Shown: positions 1 to 6,257 of the stretch, one piece after another
Numbering within the stretch: position 1 is the stretch's first letter
How the letters are laid out: the number at the start of each line of letters is the position of its first letter
From: an uncultured Rhodospirillaceae bacterium
GTDB taxonomy: Bacteria > Pseudomonadota > Alphaproteobacteria > RF32 > CAG-239
Assembly (NCBI GenBank): GCA_900320035.1
Contig: ONQU01000013.1
Coordinates: 1-15,432, forward strand
Direction: 5' to 3'
Length of the DNA: 15,432 bases
Notes under the pieces: generated by a model
What the model saw: only the letters and a program-made list of their open reading frames with translations
The model's database searches: none
Told to the model about the DNA's origin: nothing
Translations under genes and position numbers: made by a program

Positions 1-574
1 GTGATTTTAAAATATTTTTTTGCCGATAATTACGAACATAGCTATTACCGACAAATCCCTCTGCTACTAAAAGCGGCGTCAGTTCAAATTCGCAATTTTT
101 AACATCGTAATAAAAGGCAATGGTTTTCCAAAAATTACGAAATTTTTCATTGCAAATCACAGCATTATTAAACACCATAAAATAGCTGTTTAAATGAAAA
201 TTATATTGATAATCGGACGTGATACTCCAAAAATCGTAACCGCGTCGCTCCATTTCCAAAAAGACACCGTTTAAATCGCATAAAGGCCCATAAATACTGT
301 CATTGCATAGAATAAGTTCATCATATTCGGCAATTTTATCCCACCCCAATTGCTCAATTAAATAGCGCCAAGAACCAAAATCACGCAAATCATGGCGCTT
401 GCTGTAAAACATTTTGGTATAAGGAGCAATTTTGAACAATTCATCCGGTGGCATATGACCATTTGCCATATAATAAACATCACTGAGTTTCGCTAACTCC
501 TGAATAAGATAAACCACATAATCTTGAATTTTATCACCTTTATCATAACCGGCAAACAAGCAAATCCGACGCAT
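1..574 (-). CDS. RgpF-like (rhamnan synthesis F family) glycan biosynthesis protein, 3' end outside window
   Basis: An open frame of 191 codons runs from ATG at 574 to the left edge without a stop, so only the N-terminal part is present. It begins MRRICLFAGYDKGDKIQDYV, the usual opening of the rhamnan synthesis F (RgpF) family. It continues with the family's core: YDELILCNDSIYGPL near residues 84-98, then DFWSIT, then LNSYFMVFNNAVI. Proteins of this family help build rhamnose-rich or related surface polysaccharides, in the cytoplasm or at the inner membrane; the exact glycan cannot be inferred. A good Shine-Dalgarno (AAGGAAA) sits about five bases before the ATG. The gene is divergent from the leader and lipoprotein cluster to its right. 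No convincing promoter was found for it in 575-655. The family call is fairly firm; the substrate is unknown. Confidence 0.8.
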   Translation of the reverse strand, partial: MRRICLFAGYDKGDKIQDYVVYLIQELAKLSDVYYMANGHMPPDELFKIAPYTKMFYSKRHDLRDFGSWRYLIEQLGWDKIAEYDELILCNDSIYGPLCDLNGVFLEMERRGYDFWSITSDYQYNFHLNSYFMVFNNAVICNEKFRNFWKTIAFYYDVKNCEFELTPLLVAEGFVGNSYVRNYRQKNILKS

Positions 575-655
575 TTTATTTCCTTTCAGTTGATGTTGTT
601 GTAAATATATCTCCGGTGAAACTTTTAAAGAGTACGGTGTAAATATTTTTTATGC

Positions 656-683
656 TTTACATTTGCCTGATTATGGTTAAAAT
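656..683 (+). promoter_or_regulatory. Candidate sigma-70 promoter for the structured leader
   Basis: A -35-like TTTACA (656-661) and a -10-like TAAAAT (678-683) are separated by 16 bp, predicting a start near 690. That is exactly where the first hairpin of the downstream structured region begins. The region is AT-rich, so chance matches are possible. The stretch 575-655 to the left shows nothing else I can support. Confidence 0.45.
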
Positions 684-689
684 GATTTT

Positions 690-962
690 GTTGTCGGCAA
701 TTTAAACCAAGTTGACAACTGAGTGCTTTAATGGGCGCAAAAGAGGCTTTAAACACCTCATATATACCGCGGTGTTAGGGTATAACATCGTCAAATTATC
801 AGCACGATTTTTCGGCTGATGATGAATATATCCCCGATTATAACCATATAGTCGGGGAGCCCTTTGTGAATGTTCAAGGCTTGCCTAAAGACACTGGGGA
901 TCATTTCGGTATATATGATTGTTTAACTCCCCGACCGCCTGTTAGAGGTGGTTATTTTTTTT
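690..962 (+). ncRNA. Structured RNA or conditional-terminator leader, unidentified family
   Basis: About 270 nt with a dense run of inverted repeats, ending in an intrinsic terminator. The stems are: 690-698 with 711-719 (6 bp plus wobbles); 752-757 with 771-776 (AACACC/GGTGTT); 798-803 plus 805-807 with 812-820 (one bulged A, TTTT loop); 832-840 with 849-857 (9 bp, one G-T); and 851-859 with 927-935 (GTCGGGGAG/CTCCCCGAC, a perfect 9 bp). The last stem encloses two smaller stems, 862-865 with 887-890 and 899-904 with 915-920, giving a three-way junction. It shares bases with both the 832-857 hairpin and the terminator stem, so alternative folds compete. Only 14 bases separate the T-tract from the ATG at 977, leaving no room for another promoter, so that gene must be read through the terminator. 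No known riboswitch core was recognised. An open frame across 779-964 has no usable start and an in-frame TAG at 776, so RNA is preferred over protein. Confidence 0.5.
933..962 (+). terminator. Intrinsic terminator at the end of the leader
   Basis: Stem GACCGCCT (933-940) pairs with AGGTGGTT (946-953), including two G-T pairs, around the loop GTTAG. Eight T residues follow at 955-962. The Shine-Dalgarno AGGGA of the next gene starts at 963, so the terminator abuts the ribosome site, an arrangement typical of transcription attenuation. Its left arm overlaps the last three bases of the long-range stem ending at 935. Confidence 0.7.
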
Positions 963-976
963 AGGGAACTTAAACA

Positions 977-1345
977 ATGAAAAAATACGTTATTTTATTG
1001 ACCATTGTGTTACTATTTGGCTGTACTCACTTAACACAGCAGGAACGCAATCAATTGCAACAGTTAAAAGCGCAAGGCATTACTGTTGATCGTGGTGGTG
1101 ATTTTGATGCTCCGGCTAATCCGGCGGCCGCCGGCGCTATGAATCTGCTGCCGGGCGGCGGTAACTTTTATTTGGCCAGCGGTAACGGTGCCGACAGCGC
1201 ACATTGGCTATACGGATTTTTAAATCTACTTACTTGGCCATTTTCAATTATCTGGGGTGTGCCGGAAGCCGCCGTTGATGCCAACACCATTAACGAACGT
1301 GAGCTGATTTATCACTACAAATATGATAAAAAAGTATTACAATAA
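977..1345 (+). CDS. Small lipoprotein with Gly-rich and aromatic hydrophobic segments
   Basis: A 122-residue protein with a short lipoprotein signal: Lys-Lys start, hydrophobic run, then lipobox LFGC with the lipidated Cys at residue 16. Thr follows the Cys, which by the E. coli +2 rule favours the outer membrane. A Gln-rich stretch (21-32) is followed by LLPGGGNFYL (57-66), a Pro-Gly-x-Gly-x-x-Tyr pattern that recalls the TM2 type of small membrane domain. A hydrophobic Trp-rich segment follows (77-96, ending in IIWGVPEAA) and then a charged tail. I do not recognise a named family and assign no function. The Shine-Dalgarno AGGGA (963-967) lies nine bases before the ATG, directly behind the terminator, so expression should depend on read-through from the leader. 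It is followed by a gap with its own promoter candidate. Confidence 0.8.
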   Translation: MKKYVILLTIVLLFGCTHLTQQERNQLQQLKAQGITVDRGGDFDAPANPAAAGAMNLLPGGGNFYLASGNGADSAHWLYGFLNLLTWPFSIIWGVPEAAVDANTINERELIYHYKYDKKVLQ

Positions 1346-1376
1346 TCAAAGATATTTTTTCAACATAAAAAAATGG

Positions 1377-1404
1377 TTGACGTTAGCCTCGGAAAGGATA
1401 TGAT
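1377..1404 (+). promoter_or_regulatory. Candidate sigma-70 promoter for the second lipoprotein gene
   Basis: TTGACG (1377-1382) and TATGAT (1399-1404) are separated by 16 bp, a near-consensus pair, with the start expected near 1411. This would allow 1440-4341 to be transcribed independently of the leader-controlled gene at 977. Confidence 0.5.
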
Positions 1405-1439
1405 AAATTTTAAAATGTCATAATGGAAATAAGTTAACG

Positions 1440-2090
1440 ATGAAAAAAATATTCTTACTGATGTATTTGTTTTTAGCGGGGTGTGCGGCAGCGCCGTATC
1501 ATCTTAAAGTGCGTAATGACTTAGCTAATGACCATGGTAAAAGCGTTTATTTCCGCACCAGTATGCGTAGCACCTATGCCATGGAGATTCGCCGCGCCCT
1601 CAGCGAAAAATTTGCCGAAATCGGTTTAAAAACGGCGACTTCGGCGGAAAATGCCGATTTAATTGCTATTTTTGATATTGAAACCTTTTATCGGCAAAAT
1701 TCCCCTTATAAAAATACATCGTATGTTAACACAAGTGAAGATGCGGTTTTGTTTAGCGATAATGAGGAAGCTAATTCACTCGATTTCTCCGGAAATGCAA
1801 ACTATGTGCCAACAACTGATCAAACTTGTTTTTCGCTTAATATCGGCCCTAAAGCAACCTCTTATGTTAAATATAATTCGATGTTTTGTGCCAATAAAAT
1901 TATGGAGCCGGAACAAATGTTGCCGTTAGTGCTAAACGTTTATGAACAATATGCAACCTACCAATATGCCAGCATTGGGTTGAAATGTTCTCTGGGTGAA
2001 GATGGAACCACCGCCAGTTGCCAATCCGGAAAAATCAAGCGCCAATCATACATTGATATACCTTGGCTTGACAACTATCTCGGGAACTAA
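1440..2090 (+). CDS. Hypothetical lipoprotein, 216 aa
   Basis: The N-terminus carries a short signal and lipobox LAGC with Cys at residue 15, followed by Ala (not Asp), so outer-membrane sorting is likely. Residues 33-83 form an alternating strand/helix/strand block (SVYFRTSMRS, a helix EIRRALSEKFAEIGLKT, then ADLIAIFDIETF). That layout is loosely like TraT-type and similar lipoproteins, in which a degraded AdY/L-x-V strand follows a helix, but I cannot claim homology. The C-terminal half has four Cys residues in two pairs (TCFS, MFCAN, LKCSLG, SCQSG), which could form disulfides in the periplasm. The frame ends ten bases before the Shine-Dalgarno-linked start of the MORN-repeat gene, so the two are probably co-transcribed. 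Function unknown. Confidence 0.8.
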   Translation: MKKIFLLMYLFLAGCAAAPYHLKVRNDLANDHGKSVYFRTSMRSTYAMEIRRALSEKFAEIGLKTATSAENADLIAIFDIETFYRQNSPYKNTSYVNTSEDAVLFSDNEEANSLDFSGNANYVPTTDQTCFSLNIGPKATSYVKYNSMFCANKIMEPEQMLPLVLNVYEQYATYQYASIGLKCSLGEDGTTASCQSGKIKRQSYIDIPWLDNYLGN

Positions 2091-2101
2091 GAGGAGATAA
2101 A

Positions 2102-3712
2102 ATGTTGAAAAATTATTTATCTTATAGTTTCATTGCGGTATCATTTTTCTGGTCTTCCATGGTTGCTGCAGAAAGTATTTCCTTGTTTGAAGCTGCTGAA
2201 CTGACTTTTGATACCAAAGATAAAACTGAGTATGTTTATAATAAAGATGGTCAGCTATTCACCGGCGCAGTTATTTTACCGGATGATGAAAATAAGCCGA
2301 CAATTTATATTTATCGCAACGGGCAAAAAAACGGCATTGCTGTTCGTAAATTTGATGATAAAAATATTGAATTAGAAACAACTTATGCCAATGGGCAAAA
2401 AAACGGCGACGAAATTAAATTTACCATTGACGGAAAACAGCAGTATAAAAAAACATATCAAAATGATCAATTACATGGTGAATATGTTACTTTTTATGCC
2501 GACGGTAAACCGCAACAAAAAAGCACGTATGCTCACGGCAAATTGAATGGCGAAACAATATATTTTGATGAAGACGGCAATGTCAAACGCATTGAAAATT
2601 ATCAAGATAACATTAAAAATGGCGTGGAACGAATTGTGCAAAATAATGTCCTTATTGAAGAAAACAATTACATCAATGGCAAATTAGACGGTATAACCAA
2701 AAAATATAATGAAAAACATTTAACCGATGAAATTAACTATGTTGACGGTAAAAAAGAGGGAAAACAAATATCGTATCTTGCTGATGGTGGTCGTCGTGAA
2801 ATAATGTATCATCATGATATGCGTGAGGGTATGAGTGTTGCTCTTTACCCTAATCAAAAATTAGCCCAACAAACCAATTATCAGCAAGATCAGAAAAATG
2901 GGATAAGCAAAAAATGGAATCAAGAAGGTGTTTTACGCGTTGCTGAAAATTATAAAAATAATCAACTGGACGGCATTTGCCGCTATTTTGATAAACAAGG
3001 TTTTTTGCAAAGGGTAGATTATTATCTGAAAGGTACTAAGCTTGCCACAGTTAATATTGATGCAGACAAAGATTTGAGTAACATTTATGATGCCTACCTT
3101 AGAGGTGTTTTAAATGAATATAGCGCACAGAAAAATATGTGGTATAAAATTTTGTGGCTCGGTTTAAACACAGATAAAGCCGACATCTTAGCTGAACTTA
3201 AAGCACAAATGCAGATGTATGGTGAGAAAATGGCTGATATAGCGGCATATCAAAGCGCTGATAGTAGAAATTTTGCGGATAACAACCGCTTGTTATTTTT
3301 CGGTTTGTCACCACTCGGTTATGCTGTAAACTTGGCTTCATCAACCGCAATTTTACAACAACTGACGATATCGGCAAACCAAGTTAATGAACTTAATCCG
3401 CGCGGAACCACCATGTTGCAAGAAGCTGTGCATGCCAATAATTTGGAAATGGTGAAATATCTGCTGCTCAGCGGTGCTGATGTAAAACATAGAAATACAA
3501 CCGGCGGTACAGTATTATTTGACGCCCTTCTTGAAAATGCTTCCGATACCATTATCTTTGAATTAATACAGGCTGGTGTTGATATTAATGCACAAGATCA
3601 AAACGGTGATACAGCGTTATCTTTGGCCTTGAAAAAGAATCGCACCGAAATTGTAGAATTACTACGGAAAAATGATGTGCATACTGGTGAGCAGACAGAA
3701 CAAAATAGGTAA
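2102..3712 (+). CDS. Exported MORN-type repeat plus ankyrin repeat protein
   Basis: A 536-residue protein with an apparent signal peptide (hydrophobic residues 5-22, likely cut after VAA near residue 23). Residues 65-310 contain ten tandem repeats of about 23-24 residues of the MORN_2/YwqK type. Each is marked by an N/D-G-x-x-x-G turn: NGQKNG (73 and 97), NDQLHG (121), HGKLNG (145), DNIKNG (169), NGKLDG (192), DGKKEG (215), HDMREG (238), QDQKNG (262), NNQLDG (286). A helical linker follows (323-395). Three ankyrin-like repeats then run over about 400-523, with typical elements such as EMVKYLLLSGADV and NGDTALSLALKK. The Shine-Dalgarno GAGGAGAT lies five bases before the ATG. Both repeat types bind other molecules rather than catalyse, so an envelope scaffold or surface role is plausible, but the partner is unknown. 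It lies between a lipoprotein and a metallo-hydrolase gene. Confidence 0.85.
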   Translation: MLKNYLSYSFIAVSFFWSSMVAAESISLFEAAELTFDTKDKTEYVYNKDGQLFTGAVILPDDENKPTIYIYRNGQKNGIAVRKFDDKNIELETTYANGQKNGDEIKFTIDGKQQYKKTYQNDQLHGEYVTFYADGKPQQKSTYAHGKLNGETIYFDEDGNVKRIENYQDNIKNGVERIVQNNVLIEENNYINGKLDGITKKYNEKHLTDEINYVDGKKEGKQISYLADGGRREIMYHHDMREGMSVALYPNQKLAQQTNYQQDQKNGISKKWNQEGVLRVAENYKNNQLDGICRYFDKQGFLQRVDYYLKGTKLATVNIDADKDLSNIYDAYLRGVLNEYSAQKNMWYKILWLGLNTDKADILAELKAQMQMYGEKMADIAAYQSADSRNFADNNRLLFFGLSPLGYAVNLASSTAILQQLTISANQVNELNPRGTTMLQEAVHANNLEMVKYLLLSGADVKHRNTTGGTVLFDALLENASDTIIFELIQAGVDINAQDQNGDTALSLALKKNRTEIVELLRKNDVHTGEQTEQNR

Positions 3713-3717
3713 TAATA

Positions 3718-4341
3718 ATGATTGTTAAACAAGTTGAACTCTCTGATATTTTAGTAACTAATGCCTATTTTTATATTGATGAAACCACGAAACATGGTTT
3801 TTTAATTGATCCTGGCGCTGAAGCGGAAAAGTTATTGGCAATCATAGAGGATAATGGTTGGACCATTGAAAAAATATTGCTTACACACGGCCATTTTGAC
3901 CACATTGGTGCGGTTGAAGAAATCTACCGCGCACTAAAAGTCCCTTATTTTGCACACCCTAAAGCCCAAGCCTATCTAACTGACAGCCAATTAAATCTAT
4001 CGGCTTATTTCGGTAATCCCATTATCTTAAATAATGCTCAATATATAACTGATCATAACGTAATGTTATCTTCAAATCCTGAGGTAAAGCTGGAAGTTAT
4101 TAGTACCCCGGGGCATACACAAGATGCCGTGGTTTATTATGATGCAGCAAATCATATTGCTTTTGTGGGCGATACCATTTTTAAAAACAGTATCGGAGCA
4201 ACCCATTTTCCTGGCGGCGATATGTCGCAACTGTTGCAAAGCATTAAGCAAAAAGTCTTGACACTTCCCGATGATACCGTGTTATACTCCGGCCACAGCG
4301 AATCCACAACCGTTGCGGCAGAAAAGAAAAATTTTTCTTAA
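3718..4341 (+). CDS. Metallo-beta-lactamase-fold hydrolase, glyoxalase II-like
   Basis: A 207-residue cytoplasmic protein with the metal-binding signature THGHFDH (His57, His59, Asp61, His62), then PGHT (His133), GDTIF (Asp152) and SGHSE (His193). Together these are the two-metal site of the glyoxalase II/YcbL-like branch of the superfamily. The segment SIGATHFPGGD and the LLQSIKQKVLTLPDDT helix and strand are typical of the small YcbL-type hydrolases, which cleave thioesters such as S-lactoylglutathione. It lacks the long C-terminal glutathione-binding region of true glyoxalase II, so the substrate is open. The usual GHG before the C-terminus is GHS here, and the tail is a few residues short. 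It starts five bases after the MORN/ankyrin stop codon and is probably its operon partner. Confidence 0.88.
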   Translation: MIVKQVELSDILVTNAYFYIDETTKHGFLIDPGAEAEKLLAIIEDNGWTIEKILLTHGHFDHIGAVEEIYRALKVPYFAHPKAQAYLTDSQLNLSAYFGNPIILNNAQYITDHNVMLSSNPEVKLEVISTPGHTQDAVVYYDAANHIAFVGDTIFKNSIGATHFPGGDMSQLLQSIKQKVLTLPDDTVLYSGHSESTTVAAEKKNFS

Positions 4342-4358
4342 AAATGCCTTATTTTTAA
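4338..4358. terminator. AT-only palindrome between convergent genes, possible weak bidirectional terminator
   Basis: TTAAAAAT (4338-4345) and ATTTTTAA (4351-4358) form a perfect 8-bp stem around GCCTT. It sits exactly between the convergent ends of the hydrolase gene and the small membrane protein gene. With no G-C pairs the hairpin would be weak. Confidence 0.25.
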
Positions 4359-4359
4359 A

Positions 4360-4632
4360 TCAGATATGTTTTTCAATATCTTTCTGAATTTTAGCTAATT
4401 CGGGATGTTCACTTTCAATTTTAGTCATTTCATTATGATAATGATTCACCACATGATTCAGTTTGTGCCAAAAGCCCGATTCGTAGCTGACGATGCTCCC
4501 CCATACCGCCATGATAAACATGATGATTGTCACCACGCTTTCAGCGATATCCAAAGTTTCTTTCATGTCATATTTGCTTTTTTTCATACGCCATAAAATA
4601 ACCACGGCGCACGCAAGCAACAATCTAGCCAA
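4360..4632 (-). CDS. Small hypothetical membrane protein downstream of thyA
   Basis: The longest reading is 90 residues from a TTG at 4632. A 75-residue version starts at the ATG at 4587 (MKKSKYDMKETLD). Neither start has a clear Shine-Dalgarno. The long form would add a hydrophobic N-terminal segment (LLLACAVVILW). Both share one strong membrane segment (SVVTIIMFIMAVWGSIVSY), followed by a polar, His-rich amphipathic tail (KLNHVVNHYHNEM) and a charged end (about 20 residues of Glu/Lys). The gene begins 21 bases after the thyA stop on the same strand, so it is probably the last gene of the folA-thyA transcript. No family recognised; it may simply share transcription with thyA. Confidence 0.55.
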   Translation of the reverse strand: MARLLLACAVVILWRMKKSKYDMKETLDIAESVVTIIMFIMAVWGSIVSYESGFWHKLNHVVNHYHNEMTKIESEHPELAKIQKDIEKHI

Positions 4633-4653
4633 AAGTTCAATACTGTTTGAAAG

Positions 4654-5439
4654 CTACACCGCAACTTTAGCCTTAATGGTGTCATAACTCTGATAATTAA
4701 CCAGTTCAAAATCTTCGTAAGTAAAGTCGTTAATATCCTTAACCGCCGGATTTATTTTCATTTGCGGTAACGGATACGGCGTATGCGAAAGTTGCTCTTT
4801 AACCTGTTCAAAATGATTATGATAAATATGCGTATCACCCAGCGTATGCACAAATTCACCCGGTTCATAGCCGCAAACTTGCGCCACCATCATGGTTAAA
4901 AGCGCATACGAAGCAATATTAAACGGCACACCTAAAAACATATCGCAACTACGCTGATATAGCATACAACTGAGTTTATTATTCGCCACATAAAACTGAA
5001 ACATCATGTGGCACGGCGGCAAATGCATCTCGGCAATTTTCCCCACGTTCCAAGCAGAAACAATCATCCGACGGTCATTCGGTGTTTTTTTCAAGCGCTC
5101 AATCACATCGGCAATTTGGTCAATCCCTTCGCCATTCCAATTGCGCCACTGCGAACCATAAACCGGTCCTAATTCGCCATTTTCATCAGCCCATTCGTTC
5201 CAAATGCGCACACCGTGATCCTGCAAATACTTGATATTGGTATCGCCCTTCAAAAACCACAGCAACTCGTAAATAATGCTCTTTAAGTGAACTTTTTTGG
5301 TCGTCACCAACGGAAAACCCTTACTTAAATCGAAACGCATCTGGCGTCCGAAAACCGAACGCGTGCCCACACCGGTACGATCCATTTTATCCACGCCATT
5401 ATCCATAATATCGCGTAATAAATCCAAATATTGCTGCAT
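4654..5439 (-). CDS. thyA: Thymidylate synthase
   Basis: This enzyme methylates dUMP to dTMP using methylene-tetrahydrofolate and releases dihydrofolate. The 261-residue length matches bacterial ThyA (264 in E. coli). Visible active-site elements are: Arg21 in DRTGVGTRS; NDRR (121-124) for phosphate binding; the nucleophile Cys143 in HLPPCH; QRSCDMFLGVPFN (162-174) with Asp166 and Asn174 for dUMP recognition; and the HIYHNH motif (204-209). All key residues are present, so it should be active. The start is fixed by a strong GGAGGG upstream, which lies inside the end of folA. It is separated from folA by a single base, so the two are translationally coupled, pairing the dihydrofolate producer with its recycler. 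Confidence 0.97.
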   Translation of the reverse strand: MQQYLDLLRDIMDNGVDKMDRTGVGTRSVFGRQMRFDLSKGFPLVTTKKVHLKSIIYELLWFLKGDTNIKYLQDHGVRIWNEWADENGELGPVYGSQWRNWNGEGIDQIADVIERLKKTPNDRRMIVSAWNVGKIAEMHLPPCHMMFQFYVANNKLSCMLYQRSCDMFLGVPFNIASYALLTMMVAQVCGYEPGEFVHTLGDTHIYHNHFEQVKEQLSHTPYPLPQMKINPAVKDINDFTYEDFELVNYQSYDTIKAKVAV

Positions 5440-5440
5440 T

Positions 5441-6010
5441 TTATTTTCCCTCCGTTGCCATATATTGTAAAATATTCTTCACCACATCTTGCGCCACAAA
5501 CGCACCTTTTTTAAGCCAAACGGTTGTTGTCACATCATCCAACTCAAAATGCTGTGGCAGCGGTGTATATTGCTCCTCCAAAATCGCCACACTGGCATTA
5601 ACATCTATTAGATCTTTAGCTTCGGAACTAATCTCACCGCTATATACGCAATCGACCACCACATCAGGCATCAATGCTGCTATTTTGAAAAACAGCGCAT
5701 AAATTGTCGCACCACCGGAAATATACAAATCTTCTGGATAATCCTTCAGTAAATTGATATCCGCGCAAACCTGATGATTTTCTTTATCAAAAACTTCACA
5801 TTGATTGGTATTATCAAGAATAATCAGCTTTTGGCCTTGTAAAACTTTTTGCGGCATACCGCTGTATGTACGTGCGCCCATAACCTTAACTTTGCCGGCG
5901 GTCAAATTACGAAAACGTTTGGTATCAGAAGGAATCCGCCACGGCAACCCCAAACCGGCACCAATCACATTATCGCCCTTATGGCGACACCAAATTGCAA
6001 CTATTGTCAT
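5441..6010 (-). CDS. folA: Dihydrofolate reductase
   Basis: Reduces dihydrofolate to tetrahydrofolate with NADPH. The N-terminus MTIVAIWCRHKGDNVIGAG and LPWRIPSDTKRF (22-33) match the DHFR fold, with Asp29 in the place of the catalytic acid (Asp27 in E. coli). The NADPH-binding turn reads VMGARTYSG (43-51) rather than the common MGRxTxES. The second glycine loop YISGGATIY (96-104) is intact. At 189 residues it is longer than the usual 160-170; the extra is a C-terminal extension (about 168-189). The Shine-Dalgarno AAAGGA precedes the ATG. A TATACT element at 6039-6034 could be its -10, though no matching -35 is visible. It is upstream of thyA in a tight pair. The changed Gly-Ala-Arg turn and the tail are the only oddities. 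Confidence 0.93.
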   Translation of the reverse strand: MTIVAIWCRHKGDNVIGAGLGLPWRIPSDTKRFRNLTAGKVKVMGARTYSGMPQKVLQGQKLIILDNTNQCEVFDKENHQVCADINLLKDYPEDLYISGGATIYALFFKIAALMPDVVVDCVYSGEISSEAKDLIDVNASVAILEEQYTPLPQHFELDDVTTTVWLKKGAFVAQDVVKNILQYMATEGK

Positions 6011-6093
6011 ATCAGTCCTTTCTTTTGCCTTTTAGTATAAACGGCGGTAAGGTAAAAAAAAGCATTTTCAGCGGTTGATTAACAAGATTCTAT

Positions 6094-6180
6094 ATACCAT
6101 GAAACTCCACCGGCTTATGCCGGCGGTATCATTTTAGGTCAAGCCATGCTTATCCTAAATCTACCTGCTAACGCAGGTAG
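6094..6180 (-). repeat. Cluster of three tandem hairpins upstream of folA
   Basis: Three adjacent inverted repeats: ATACC (6094-6098)/GGTAT (6125-6129) enclosing CCGGC TTAT GCCGG (6110-6123); TTTAGG (6133-6138)/CCTAAA (6154-6159) enclosing AAGC CAT GCTT (6141-6151); and CTACCTGC TAAC GCAGGTAG (6161-6180), a perfect 8-bp stem with a four-base loop. They lie between the ptsN terminator and folA. On the minus strand they could be a structured 5' leader of folA-thyA; alternatively they are a palindromic repeat element. No U-tract follows them on the plus strand. The strand given is a choice, not a proof. Confidence 0.5.
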
Positions 6181-6197
6181 TGTTGCGTTCGAATCAT

Positions 6198-6236
6198 AAA
6201 AAAAATCCGCCGTAGCTTTATTTTAGCAACGACGGA
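6198..6236 (-). terminator. Intrinsic terminator of hpf-ptsN
   Basis: On the minus strand TCCGTCGT (6236-6229) pairs with ACGGCGGA (6213-6206), with one mismatch, and an inner GCT/AGC pairing. It is followed directly by eight T residues (6205-6198). It lies about 20 bases after the ptsN stop. On the plus strand no T-tract follows, so it is directional. Confidence 0.85.
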
Positions 6237-6257
6237 CCAATTCTTAAACCTTACAAC

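Noticed and set aside
779..964. Open frame of about 60 codons in the leader region
   Set aside because: It has no ATG after the in-frame TAG at 776, uses codons rare in the neighbouring genes (ATA, CCC, GGG, AGA), and coincides with strong hairpins and a terminator. RNA structure explains it better, though a decayed gene cannot be fully excluded.
6054..6061. T8 on the minus strand as a terminator or attenuator ahead of folA
   Set aside because: No stable hairpin precedes it; only a three-base stem is possible.
6187..6195. GTTCGAATC, like the T-arm of a tRNA or tmRNA
   Set aside because: The flanking bases do not form a T stem, there is no acceptor stem or CCA, and the nearby hairpin has a four-base loop unlike an anticodon arm.
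6214..6230. Minus-strand TTGCTAAAATAAAGC resembling the SAM-II riboswitch core
   Set aside because: It lies in the loop of the ptsN terminator, downstream of the gene, and the rest of the SAM-II pseudoknot is absent.
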